64,000 bases of DNA from an uncultured Blautia sp. GTDB taxonomy: Bacteria; Bacillota; Clostridia; Lachnospirales; Lachnospiraceae. A model generated the notes under the pieces. The model made no database searches. It saw nothing but the letters and a program-made list of their open reading frames with translations, and had not been told where the DNA came from. Location: positions 1-64,000 of the forward strand of contig URMH01000010.1 of assembly GCA_900549015.1 (NCBI GenBank), read 5' to 3'. Positions 1 to 7,747 of this stretch are shown in pieces. Position 1 is the first letter of the stretch; each line of letters opens with the position of its first letter. Position numbers and translations under genes: made by a program.

Positions 1-35
1 ACACTTGAAAAGTGCGAACATAAAAATAGTTTCAT
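1..35 (-). CDS. 5' end of a gene leaving the window, possibly peptidase E-like (S51)
   Basis: Only the first 11 codons are present, read leftward from an ATG at 33-35: MKLFLCSHFSS. An AAAGGAG ribosome site lies 7 bases upstream of the ATG, so the start is well supported. The N-terminus resembles S51 / class I glutamine-amidotransferase-like proteins, which often begin with a similar strand and an early serine pair, but eleven residues cannot establish a family. A possible promoter with a TATAGT -10 box lies near position 105-111. Confidence 0.5.
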   Translation of the reverse strand, partial: MKLFLCSHFSS

Positions 36-162
36 CAATATTCTCCTTTATAAATTTCGATTTTTCGATTTGTTCCTTTCATCATACCCATACTATAACA
101 CTTCCACATAACCACCACAATCAAAATCATCATCGTTTATTTCATTAACCTTCCGCCTGGAA

Positions 163-358
163 CAAAAATAAAGCTGTCTGCGTTTTCACATGCAAATCTT
201 TGACAGATTTCTGAAATTTTGCAAATCCGTGTCATTGAAAATCACTGTCTGAGCCTGTTTTACAGGCGAGTTTGATTTTCGATGACATATTAGCGGATAA
301 AGCAAAATGAAGAAAAATCTGTCACGTTTGCTGTGAATCGCAGACAGCTCTTTATTCT
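163..358. repeat. ~196-bp imperfect palindrome (MITE-like or long-hairpin element)
   Basis: The whole stretch folds back on itself around position 260. The outer arms AGCTGTCTGCG (172-182) and CGCAGACAGCT (339-349) are perfect complements, and the inner core is GCCTGT-TTT-ACAGGC (253-267). Between them the arms stay alignable along their full length with small indels, for example GACAGATTT (201-209) against its complement near 315-323, and TGTCATTGAAAATCA (220-234) against its near-complement near 272-287. There is no ORF inside. The right end overlaps the phoR stop codon. There is no T-run on either side, so it is not a standard terminator. A non-autonomous mobile element or a structured RNA are the main options. 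Confidence 0.75.
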
Positions 359-2010
359 TTCGGAAAACTCACTGTAATCTCTGTTCCCTGTCCAGGCGTA
401 CTTTCCAGTTCCACCTCTCCTCCCAGGAAGCTCACGCCATGTTTTACAATAGAAAGCCCCAGTCCCGTGCCTCCTATTTCTTTGGAATGGCTTTTATCTA
501 CCCGGTAGAACCGCTCGAACACACGGCTCTGGTCTTCTTTTGGGATTCCAACGCCGTTATCCTGTACAGAAATACAGACATTGTCCTCATTTTCTGTAAG
601 GCGGATACAGACGCTTCCGCCCTGTTTGTTGTACTTGATCGCATTGTCGCAAATATTAAACAGCACTTCCTCCAGAATATTGGGAACTGTGTGAAGCTTT
701 ATTCTGTCCCCTTCTATATAGAGATGAACGTCCTGCTTTTTTGCAGCTTCGCTTAAAATGCCAAATACATTTTTTGCAGTCTCATACAGATCTGTCTCTG
801 TCCACTCATATGGAACTTCCCCTTCGTCAAGCTGAGAAATACGGATCACATCTTCCACAAGTGTGATAAGGCGTTGCGCCTCTTTGTAAATCCGTCCTGC
901 AAAGGCACGAATATCCTCTTCTTTTACATATCCGTCCTGGATAATCTCCGCAAACCCGGAAATAGAGGTAAGCGGTGTTTTCAGCTCATGAGATACATTT
1001 GCGGAAAACTCTCTCCGAAGCTTTTCTCTTTCCAGCTTTTCCGTTACATTTACGAGAAGAAGAACTGCGCCTTCCACCTGATTTTCCCGCATAACCGGGT
1101 TTGCGACCACATGAATATCGCTTCCGTCAACCTTTAACACAGCCTCGTTATGCTTTCCGGCAAGCGCTTTGGCAATAATGCTCTGAAATTCCTCGCTTCT
1201 GTTTAGCACATAAACGCTTTCCCCGCTTTTTGGTTCATTTACATGGAAAAGCTTCCACACACTGGAATTTCCGGAAAGAATCATGGTGTAGCGGTCGATC
1301 ACCACCAGTCCTTCCTGCATATTTTCGGTGATAATGGAAAACTCTTCCTGCTGCCTTCTCGCTGTGTCAATCTGATTTTTGATCTCCCTGTTCTGCTTAT
1401 ACATTCTGCTAAGAAGAGGAGCCACCTCTTCGTATACTTCATTTTCCTCAGGGTGTTCCAGATCAAGATTATTCACAGGTTCTACTACTTTTTTTGATAA
1501 TCTAAACGCAAATGCGCCGGACAGAATGATCATAAGAAGAAGAATCCAGAGTACAGGAACAATCAGCTGATAAACAAGCGCAAGAACAGAATACTGGGTG
1601 CTTGATACACGGAGAATCCTTCCGTCTTCAAGCCTTAACGCGTAGTAAATCGTCTTTTCCGAAAGAGTCTCCGACATACGCACAGCCTCGCCTTTTCCTG
1701 TTTCTGCCGCCTCCTCTACCTCTTCCCGATCCCCGTGATTTTCCATAGAAGAAGCCTCTGCCTGACTGTCATAAAGTACGCTTCCGTCCTGGTCAATCAG
1801 GGTAATTCTGGCATTCTTTCCGTTTAGTTTTTCCAGATATTCCACGCCGGAAAGCTCTATTCCCTGCGCTACATAAGAAGCCTCTTTTTCAAGCTCTGTG
1901 GAAATCTGCCTTCCGAAATACCGGTAAAGAATTCCCATTACAAATGCAAGCCCAAGGACAAGCACAACAGTGCAAACTGCCATAATTGATTTAAAAATTT
2001 TCTTTGTCAA
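352..2010 (-). CDS. phoR: PhoR-type sensor histidine kinase of the phosphate operon
   Basis: Membrane histidine kinase that should sense phosphate status and phosphorylate a PhoP/PhoB-type regulator. TM1 is near residues 8-30, an extracytoplasmic domain spans 31-145, TM2 is near 147-170 and a PAS-like region spans about 220-325. The HisKA H-box has FSANVSHELKTPL with the phospho-accepting His at 341. The ATPase domain shows the N box (NICDNAIKYN), G1 (DNGVGIP) and G2 (GTGLGLSIVKH). It is the last gene of the pst operon, 21 bp after phoU. No response regulator gene is adjacent or elsewhere in the pst block, which is unusual because phoP normally lies beside phoR. Its last codons lie in the palindrome at 163-358. 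Confidence 0.9.
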   Translation of the reverse strand: MTKKIFKSIMAVCTVVLVLGLAFVMGILYRYFGRQISTELEKEASYVAQGIELSGVEYLEKLNGKNARITLIDQDGSVLYDSQAEASSMENHGDREEVEEAAETGKGEAVRMSETLSEKTIYYALRLEDGRILRVSSTQYSVLALVYQLIVPVLWILLLMIILSGAFAFRLSKKVVEPVNNLDLEHPEENEVYEEVAPLLSRMYKQNREIKNQIDTARRQQEEFSIITENMQEGLVVIDRYTMILSGNSSVWKLFHVNEPKSGESVYVLNRSEEFQSIIAKALAGKHNEAVLKVDGSDIHVVANPVMRENQVEGAVLLLVNVTEKLEREKLRREFSANVSHELKTPLTSISGFAEIIQDGYVKEEDIRAFAGRIYKEAQRLITLVEDVIRISQLDEGEVPYEWTETDLYETAKNVFGILSEAAKKQDVHLYIEGDRIKLHTVPNILEEVLFNICDNAIKYNKQGGSVCIRLTENEDNVCISVQDNGVGIPKEDQSRVFERFYRVDKSHSKEIGGTGLGLSIVKHGVSFLGGEVELESTPGQGTEITVSFPKE

Positions 2011-2031
2011 GTCCCCTGACCTCCGTATTCT

Positions 2032-2694
2032 TTATACATTAAGCTGATGCTCGTTATTTCTGTGTTCTCCTGTAATGGAATACTCCACCCACTCTGCAAT
2101 ATTCACAGCATGGTCGCCGATACGCTCAAAATATTTTGCAGTCATAAGAAGGTCAAGCCCCGCTCTCGCATCAAGCTCTGCGCCGTAAATCAGCTTTGCC
2201 AGCTCCTCCTTGATCCCATTAAAGCAGTCGTCTACCAGGTCGTCGTCCTCTATTACTTTTCTGCAAAGCGCAAGGTCTGTATTTACGAAAGCGTCTACGC
2301 TCTCTGTCACCATATGAACCGTATGCTCTGCCATTTCCTGGATTTTTGCCGGAATTTTTACGTCTTTCCTGATATAAAACGAAATATCTGCAATATCAGC
2401 CGCCTGATCGCCGATGCGCTCCATATCGGAAATCATTTTAAGAGCTGCGGATACTTCTCTTAAATCTCTCGCAACAGGGTGCTGATGAAGGAGAAGCCGC
2501 ATACAGTGCGCCTCTATCTCCCGTTCTCTCTCATCAATTTCCTTATCCGTCTCAAAAATCTCCTTTACGATTTCCCGCTCTCCCTGTTCCTGAACGGCTT
2601 TCGCAGAAAGGGAAATTGCTTTCTCGCAAAGTCCTCCCATTGTAATAAGAAGCACATGAAGCTCCTCAAGCTGTCGCTCAAAAAGTGTTGTCAT
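2032..2694 (-). CDS. phoU: Phosphate transport regulator PhoU
   Basis: Protein of 220 residues with the two PhoU helical-bundle repeats. The acidic metal-binding motif ERIGDQAADIAD in the first repeat and ERIGDHAVNIAEW in the second are typical. PhoU links the Pst transporter to PhoR and restrains phosphate uptake and signalling. I place the start at MTTLFERQ (ATG at 2692-2694) because a GGAGG sits upstream inside the end of pstB and because PhoU proteins begin this way; the longer frame adds 28 unrelated residues. Only one base separates it from the pstB stop, so translation is probably coupled. Confidence 0.95.
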   Translation of the reverse strand: MTTLFERQLEELHVLLITMGGLCEKAISLSAKAVQEQGEREIVKEIFETDKEIDEREREIEAHCMRLLLHQHPVARDLREVSAALKMISDMERIGDQAADIADISFYIRKDVKIPAKIQEMAEHTVHMVTESVDAFVNTDLALCRKVIEDDDLVDDCFNGIKEELAKLIYGAELDARAGLDLLMTAKYFERIGDHAVNIAEWVEYSITGEHRNNEHQLNV

Positions 2695-2695
2695 A

Positions 2696-3454
2696 TCAGC
2701 CAAACCTCCCTGTAATATAATCTTCTGTCCGCTTGTCAGAGGGCATGGAAAACAGCTTGTCTGTATTGTCAAATTCAATGACTTCTCCCAGTAAAAAGAA
2801 CGCTGTTTTGTCTGAAATTCGTGTTGCCTGCTGCATATTGTGGGTTACCATAACGATTGTGTAATCTTTTTTAAGCTCTGCCGCAAGCTCCTCGATTTTC
2901 GATGTGGAAATCGGGTCAAGGGCAGAAGTCGGCTCGTCCATTAAAAGCACCTCCGGCTGCACCGCAAGCGCTCTTGCAATACAGAGACGCTGCTGCTGTC
3001 CACCAGACATGCCGAGAGCGCTTTTTTTCAGGCGGTCCTTTACCTCGTCCCAGATAGCCGCATCTCTTAAAGATTTTTCCACAATATCGTCAAGCTTTGC
3101 CCTGGAACGGATTCCATGTGTACGCGGTCCGTACGCAATATTATCATAAATACTCATTGGGAAGGGATTCGGTTTTTGAAACACCATTCCCACACGTTTT
3201 CTCAGAAGATTTACGTCCATATCTCCGTAAATATCTTCTCCGTCAAGCTGCACTTTTCCTGTAATGGTGCAGCCCTCCACAAGATCGTTCATTCTGTTTA
3301 AAGACTTTAAAAGTGTGGATTTTCCGCATCCGCTGGGGCCGATAAACGCAGTGATCTGCTTTTCCGGAATCTCCATATTTATGTTTTTCAGAGCATGAAA
3401 AGAACCGTAATGAAGGTCCATATTTTCAACGAGAATCTTTGTATTTTCACTCAT
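2696..3454 (-). CDS. pstB: Phosphate ABC transporter ATP-binding protein PstB
   Basis: ATPase subunit of the high-affinity phosphate importer, 252 residues, the usual length. Walker A is [12 protein letters not shown] near residue 38, followed by the Q-loop, the signature [17 protein letters not shown], Walker [15 protein letters not shown] and the switch His in [10 protein letters not shown]. The sequence [14 protein letters not shown] is typical of PstB and separates it from other ABC ATPases. It lies 15 bp after pstA in the operon and would work on the cytoplasmic face of PstA/PstC. Confidence 0.97.
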   Translation of the reverse strand: MSENTKILVENMDLHYGSFHALKNINMEIPEKQITAFIGPSGCGKSTLLKSLNRMNDLVEGCTITGKVQLDGEDIYGDMDVNLLRKRVGMVFQKPNPFPMSIYDNIAYGPRTHGIRSRAKLDDIVEKSLRDAAIWDEVKDRLKKSALGMSGGQQQRLCIARALAVQPEVLLMDEPTSALDPISTSKIEELAAELKKDYTIVMVTHNMQQATRISDKTAFFLLGEVIEFDNTDKLFSMPSDKRTEDYITGRFG

Positions 3455-3469
3455 ATTTTTATCCTTTTC

Positions 3470-4378
3470 TTATCCTTTCGCGATTCTTTTTGCCACAAAA
3501 CCAGACAGTGCGTTGATCACAAGTACAAACAGAAGAATCACAACTGCTGTTGCAGAAGCCTGGTTCATATGAAGTCCCTCACTGGAAAGCACGTACATAT
3601 GAAGCGCAAGTGTACGTCCGGAACCCATAAGGCTGTCCGGCACTGCCGCAACTGTTCCCGCTGTGTAAATAAGGGCTGCTGTTTCTCCCACCACACGCCC
3701 TATGGCAAGAATAATGCCTGCTAAAATTCCCGGTACAGCAGAGGGAAGAACAATCTTAAAAATGGTTCGGAGTTTTCCTGCGCCAAGACCAAAGCTTGCC
3801 TCTCTGTAGGAGTCCGGAACGGATTTTAAAGCCTCTTCTGCAGTACGCATAATAAGGGGAAGAATCATGATCACCATCGTAAATGCACCGGATAAAATGG
3901 ACATTCCCCATTTCAGTGTTGTGACAAAAAACAGCATACCGAAAAGTCCGTATACAATAGACGGAATACCGGAAAGAGTTTCTGCTGTCAGGCGGATCAC
4001 GTTTACAAACTTACTTCCTTTTTTTGCATATTCCACAAGATAAATTGCAGCGAAAATCCCAAGGGGCGCTGCAATTGCAAGGGAAATGACTGTCATTATA
4101 AATGTATTAATCAGAGAAGGCACAAGAGATACGTTCTCTGAAGTATATTCAGGACTAAATAAATCTGCATTCAGGTAGGGGATTCCCTTTACCAGAATGT
4201 AGCCAATTAAGAAAAACAGAAGAGCAAAGGTAATGACTGCCGCCAGCGTTGTAAGAAACGCCAGAATACCGGAACCCGGGTGAAGAAAATAAGACTTCAT
4301 CTGCCCCCCGAAGGAAACGCTGTTCCGTTTCTTTTTATTTCCTGCCTGCTCTATTACGGCTGTTGTATCAATCTGCAT
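3470..4378 (-). CDS. pstA: Phosphate ABC transporter permease PstA
   Basis: Permease subunit of 302 residues with about six membrane segments. The inner-membrane permease (EAA) loop is visible as EEALKSVPDSYREASFGLGAGKLRTI, which docks PstB. The start overlaps the pstC end by 11 bp and is preceded by AGGAGG inside pstC, so the two permeases are translationally coupled. The N-terminal ~30 residues are a polar cytoplasmic extension. Confidence 0.95.
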   Translation of the reverse strand: MQIDTTAVIEQAGNKKKRNSVSFGGQMKSYFLHPGSGILAFLTTLAAVITFALLFFLIGYILVKGIPYLNADLFSPEYTSENVSLVPSLINTFIMTVISLAIAAPLGIFAAIYLVEYAKKGSKFVNVIRLTAETLSGIPSIVYGLFGMLFFVTTLKWGMSILSGAFTMVIMILPLIMRTAEEALKSVPDSYREASFGLGAGKLRTIFKIVLPSAVPGILAGIILAIGRVVGETAALIYTAGTVAAVPDSLMGSGRTLALHMYVLSSEGLHMNQASATAVVILLFVLVINALSGFVAKRIAKG

Positions 4379-5225
4379 GTTCCGCCCTCCTGTTCAGTAA
4401 CGAAAGACTTAAATTAATGATCAAAATAAATACGAATAAAACAACTGCTGTCGCTATGAGCGCTTCTCTGTGAAGCCCTGTTGCATAGCCCATTTCTGTT
4501 ACAATATTTGCTGTCATGGTACGAACGCCTTTTAAGATTCCCTGGGGCATTCTGGGCTGATTTCCCGCAACCATCACAACTGCCATTGTCTCTCCGATGG
4601 CTCTTCCGATTCCGAGAACAATTCCCGCCAGGATTCCTGATTTTGCCGCCGGAAGAATCACACGGAAAATACTTCTTTCCTTTGTTGCTCCAAGTGCAAG
4701 AGAGCCTTCGTAATAGCTTTCCGGAACGCTGCGGATCGCAGATTCCGTCACTCCGATAATAGTAGGCAGTATCATAAGTCCAAGAAGAAGGGACGCTGCC
4801 AGCATACTGCTTCCTGTTCCCCCGAACACTTCCCGGATCAGGGGAACAATCAGCACAAGTCCAAAAAATCCATATACTATAGAAGGTACGCCTGCCATCA
4901 GTTCAATACCGGATTTTAAAGGTCCGTAGATTTTTTTCGGACAGTAGCGTGCCATGAACACAGAAGTAAAAAGCGCAATGGGAACACCAAAGAGAATCGC
5001 ACCTCCTGTTACATATATACTTGCCACAATCATGGGAAGAATCCCGAATATTTCGTTGGAAGGTCTCCATGTTGTTCCAAAAAGGAATTTAAAAGGACCG
5101 ATTTTTCCGATTGCCGGAACGCCGCTGGCAAACAGGAAGATACATATTAAAAATACTGCCAGAACAGACGCACACGCCGCAGTCAGAAATATCACTTTCA
5201 TGCCTTTTTCTTTTATGTGATTCAT
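4368..5225 (-). CDS. pstC: Phosphate ABC transporter permease PstC
   Basis: Permease subunit of 285 residues with about six transmembrane helices and the EAA-type loop ESAIRSVPESYYEGSLALGATKERSIF. With PstA it forms the phosphate channel. A conserved PstC stretch, FLFGTTWRPSNEIFGILPM, lies in the first extracytoplasmic loop. An AGAGGTGTG ribosome site precedes the ATG at 5223-5225. It lies 25 bp downstream of pstS in the same transcript. Confidence 0.95.
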   Translation of the reverse strand: MNHIKEKGMKVIFLTAACASVLAVFLICIFLFASGVPAIGKIGPFKFLFGTTWRPSNEIFGILPMIVASIYVTGGAILFGVPIALFTSVFMARYCPKKIYGPLKSGIELMAGVPSIVYGFFGLVLIVPLIREVFGGTGSSMLAASLLLGLMILPTIIGVTESAIRSVPESYYEGSLALGATKERSIFRVILPAAKSGILAGIVLGIGRAIGETMAVVMVAGNQPRMPQGILKGVRTMTANIVTEMGYATGLHREALIATAVVLFVFILIINLSLSLLNRRAEHAD

Positions 5226-5250
5226 CGCACACCTCTTTACTTAACTGTTA

Positions 5251-6114
5251 TTATTTTGCAAGGTCTTCCCACTCTGTTGTCTCGCCTGTAAATACAGCTT
5301 TGACCTGCTCGCTTGTAAGCTCGTCTGTATCGTTTTCGTTGTTTACGATCACTGCGATTCCGTCTCTTGCGATTACCTGCGCCTCAAGACCGAGCTCTTT
5401 TTCTTCATCTTTCAGTTCACGGGAAGCCATTCCAATATCGCAGATTCCTTCGTTTGCAGAGTTGACACCTGTTGTGGAATCGCTTGTCTGGATTTCAATT
5501 GTCACGTCTTTGTTTACTTCCTCATAAGCCTCTTTCAGTTTTTCCATTACAGGAGAGATGGAAGAGGAACCTGCAACTACAACTTTGCCGGAAACATCTC
5601 CTGCTTCGTATGCTGCTGCCTCTGCGTCTTCTTTAATGTAGCCGTTGTCTTCTACAATCTGCTGTCCCTCAGCGCTCATGATGTAGCTTACAAAATCTTT
5701 TGCAGCATCGCTTGCTTCTTTTCCTGTTACAATGTTAAACGGACGGGATACTTTATATGTATCGTTTGCCACGTTTTCTGCAGAAGCCTCTGCTCCGTCA
5801 ATCTTTACCGCTTTTACTGTATCGTTCAGAGAACCAAGAGAAATATATCCGATTGCGTTCTCGTCTCCGGATACGGTTGTCATCATAACGGAAGTGCTGT
5901 TTGTGATGCTCGCATCAAGAGTTGTCATGTCTACTTTTTCACCGTCTACTTCTTCCTGAATGCCGAAAAGCTCTACGAAGGCTCCTCGTGTTCCGGAACC
6001 GTCCTCACGTGATACGACTGTGATCGCTCCTTCCGGCGCTGCGCTTACTGCTGTTGCGAATACGGTTGCTCCAATTACTGCTGCTGTTAAAATGCTTGCG
6101 ATTTTTTTCTTCAT
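5251..6114 (-). CDS. pstS: Phosphate-binding protein PstS with circularly permuted halves
   Basis: Extracytoplasmic phosphate receptor for PstABC, 287 residues. After a Sec signal peptide (about residues 1-25, ending AVSA-A) the mature chain begins with what is normally the second half of PstS: ITVVSREDGSGTRGAF, then GYISLGSLND and DFVSYIMSAEGQQIVEDNGYI. Only then comes the usual first half: VVVAGSSSISPVMEKL, STTGVNSANEGICDIGMASREL and DGIAVIVNN, ending with VKAVFTGETTEWEDL, which normally sits in the middle and leads into ITVV. So the order is B-A, not A-B. There is no lipobox cysteine, although PstS of Gram-positive bacteria is usually a lipoprotein. Phosphate-binding motifs of both halves are present, so function is likely kept. 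Confidence 0.93.
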   Translation of the reverse strand: MKKKIASILTAAVIGATVFATAVSAAPEGAITVVSREDGSGTRGAFVELFGIQEEVDGEKVDMTTLDASITNSTSVMMTTVSGDENAIGYISLGSLNDTVKAVKIDGAEASAENVANDTYKVSRPFNIVTGKEASDAAKDFVSYIMSAEGQQIVEDNGYIKEDAEAAAYEAGDVSGKVVVAGSSSISPVMEKLKEAYEEVNKDVTIEIQTSDSTTGVNSANEGICDIGMASRELKDEEKELGLEAQVIARDGIAVIVNNENDTDELTSEQVKAVFTGETTEWEDLAK

Positions 6115-6168
6115 AATTTTATTTCTCCTCTTTATTTGAATTGTATTGCTGCCTCATTTACAAGTGAC

Positions 6169-6174
6169 ATTATA
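6169..6174 (-). promoter_or_regulatory. -10 box of the pst operon promoter
   Basis: TATAAT on the minus strand, about 55 bases upstream of the pstS ATG. No good -35 is present: 16 bases further upstream is TTTACA, which belongs to the candidate Pho boxes, as expected for an activator-dependent promoter. Confidence 0.6.
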
Positions 6175-6190
6175 AGAGGGGAACGTAAAA

Positions 6191-6223
6191 TGTAAAATCT
6201 TTCTTCTGTAAAATAAATGTAAA
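6191..6223 (-). promoter_or_regulatory. Candidate PhoP (Pho box) repeats upstream of pstS
   Basis: On the minus strand two perfect TTTACA copies are separated by exactly 5 bases (6207-6223), giving the 11-bp period known for PhoP sites in Bacillus (TT(A/T/C)ACA with 5-bp spacers). A third TTTACA, directly followed by TTTTACG, lies at 6188-6196 next to the -35 position. This supports phosphate-starvation control by a PhoP regulator encoded outside the window. Confidence 0.6.
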
Positions 6224-6252
6224 AAAGAACTGGAAAAAATACCAGTTCTTTT
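6221..6252 (-). terminator. Rho-independent terminator of cysK-rrf2
   Basis: Minus-strand stem AAAGAACTGG / CCAGTTCTTT with an 8-base loop, followed by a run of T, just after the rrf2 stop codon. Confidence 0.85.
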
Positions 6253-6260
6253 AACTTTTT

Positions 6261-6689
6261 TTACATTTCTCCACTATTCAGTTCTTTCTGCCACAGCGCC
6301 AGGTCTTTTAAGGTCACGCCGTCCACCACCTGATAAATGGCGTCATTCAGCTTTTTCCAGAGTATCTGTGACGCGCATTTTTCCTGCCTTTTGCACGTTC
6401 CGCCTGCGCCCGCGCATTCCACCGGGGAAAGGCTTCCTTCTGTGAGACAGAGGATTTCCCCTACTGTGTACTGCTCCGGTTTTCTCACAAGACGGTATCC
6501 ACCCATCGGTCCGCGTACACTTTTTACATATCCTGCCTTATTTAATATGGAAATAATCTGTTCCAGATATTTGTCGGAGATCCCCTGACGCTCCGCGATT
6601 TCCTTTAACCGAATCGGGCTTTCCCCATCGTCCAGGGCAAGATCCAGCATAAGGCGCACTGCGTATCTTCCTTTTGTAGATATTTTCAT
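6261..6689 (-). CDS. Rrf2-family transcription regulator (CymR/IscR-like)
   Basis: Winged-helix repressor of 142 residues beginning MKISTKGRYAVRLMLDLA, the hallmark of Rrf2 proteins. The recognition region is ISDKYLEQIISILNKAGYVKSVRGPMGGYRL (positions 37-67). Three cysteines at 92, 99 and 105 match the positions that hold the [2Fe-2S] cluster in IscR (92, 98, 104), so it may sense Fe-S or sulfur state; B. subtilis CymR lacks them. It lies 18 bp downstream of cysK, in the same transcript, which fits control of cysteine synthesis. Whether it acts as CymR, through a CysK complex, or as an Fe-S sensor is not decidable here. Confidence 0.88.
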   Translation of the reverse strand: MKISTKGRYAVRLMLDLALDDGESPIRLKEIAERQGISDKYLEQIISILNKAGYVKSVRGPMGGYRLVRKPEQYTVGEILCLTEGSLSPVECAGAGGTCKRQEKCASQILWKKLNDAIYQVVDGVTLKDLALWQKELNSGEM

Positions 6690-6707
6690 TTTCCGTCTCC
6701 TGCTCTC

Positions 6708-7640
6708 TTATTCCTGAAAAAGCGGAGTGGAATAATAGCGGTCTCCGCTGTCCGGAAGAAGAACCACGATTGTTTTTCCCTCATTTTCCGGTCTTTTTGC
6801 AAGAAGCATTCCTGCATGAAGGGCAGCGCCGGAGGAAATCCCTGTTAAAATACCCTCAGTTTTTGTAAGGTTTCTGGAAGCTGCATACGCTTCCTCGTTT
6901 TCTACTGTTATTACTTCATCATAAATTTCCGTATTTAAAATTTTCGGCACAAATCCTGCTCCGATTCCCTGAAGACCGTGAGGACCCGGCTTTCCACCTG
7001 AAAGTACAGGAGACGCCGCAGGTTCTACCGCCACAATTTTCACTTCTTTTTTTCTGGATTTGAGATATTCTCCCACGCCTGTGACCGTTCCGCCTGTTCC
7101 GGCTCCCGCCACAAAAATATCAACCTCTCCGTCTGTGTCCTCCCAGATTTCCGGTCCCGTAGTCTCTATGTGAGCCTTTGGATTTGCAGAATTGTCAAAC
7201 TGTCCCGGAATAAAGCTTCCCGGAATCTCCTTTGCCAGCTCCTCCGCCTTTGCAATGGCGCCCGCCATGCCCTTTGTTCCTTCTGTGAGGACTACTTCTG
7301 CGCCGTATGCTTTCAGAATATTCCGGCGCTCTACGCTCATCGTCTCTGGCATAGTAAGGATAATACGGTATCCTTTCACTGCTGCGATAGCGGCAAGCCC
7401 GATTCCCGTATTTCCTGATGTTGGCTCAATAATTGTGCTCCCTTCTTTTAAAAGCCCTTTCTCTTCCGCGTCTTTTATCATATATAAAGCTGCCCTGTCC
7501 TTCACGCTCCCGGAAGGATTAAAATATTCTGTTTTAATAAGAAGTCTTGCTTTTAAATTTTCCTTTTTTTCCAGCCCCTTCGCCTCAATAAGAGGGGTAT
7601 GTCCAATTAATTCCAGTGCGCTTCCGTAAATTCTGCTCAT
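6708..7640 (-). CDS. cysK: O-acetylserine sulfhydrylase (cysteine synthase A)
   Basis: PLP enzyme making L-cysteine from O-acetylserine and sulfide. It has 310 residues, the normal length. The PLP lysine lies in NPSGSVKDRAALYMI (near residue 46), the substrate loop TSGNTGIGLA near 74, the phosphate-binding loop GTGGTVTG near 180 and the SGISSGAA-type region GILTGISSGAAL near 265. ATG follows AGGAGGAAGCATC. It has its own strong promoter (7691-7719) and is followed by the Rrf2 gene. The short spacing of the catalytic domains matches CysK better than cystathionine beta-synthase. Confidence 0.95.
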   Translation of the reverse strand: MSRIYGSALELIGHTPLIEAKGLEKKENLKARLLIKTEYFNPSGSVKDRAALYMIKDAEEKGLLKEGSTIIEPTSGNTGIGLAAIAAVKGYRIILTMPETMSVERRNILKAYGAEVVLTEGTKGMAGAIAKAEELAKEIPGSFIPGQFDNSANPKAHIETTGPEIWEDTDGEVDIFVAGAGTGGTVTGVGEYLKSRKKEVKIVAVEPAASPVLSGGKPGPHGLQGIGAGFVPKILNTEIYDEVITVENEEAYAASRNLTKTEGILTGISSGAALHAGMLLAKRPENEGKTIVVLLPDSGDRYYSTPLFQE

Positions 7641-7661
7641 GATGCTTCCTCCTATTTCCTA

Positions 7662-7691
7662 CTATTTTGATATGAATTGTATTTTATTGCA
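7662..7691 (-). promoter_or_regulatory. Element shared with the hisD promoter
   Basis: Between the cysK -10 box and ribosome site. On the plus strand it reads CTA-TTTTGATATGAAT-TGT-ATTTTATTGCA, almost the same as 30641-30668 before hisD. The position just downstream of the promoter suits a repressor site; the Rrf2 protein is one candidate ligand. Confidence 0.45.
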
Positions 7692-7719
7692 TTATAAATG
7701 TTTGGGGCGGCGGTGTCAA
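7691..7719 (-). promoter_or_regulatory. cysK promoter
   Basis: Minus-strand TTGACA (7714-7719), 17-base spacer, TATAAT (7691-7696): a perfect sigma-A promoter. Confidence 0.85.
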
Positions 7720-7747
7720 TATGGAAAATGAGGGAACTGAAAAAATC

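Noticed and set aside
7641..7747. S-box or T-box riboswitch before cysK
   Set aside because: The promoter sits too close to the start codon and no riboswitch core motif is visible.
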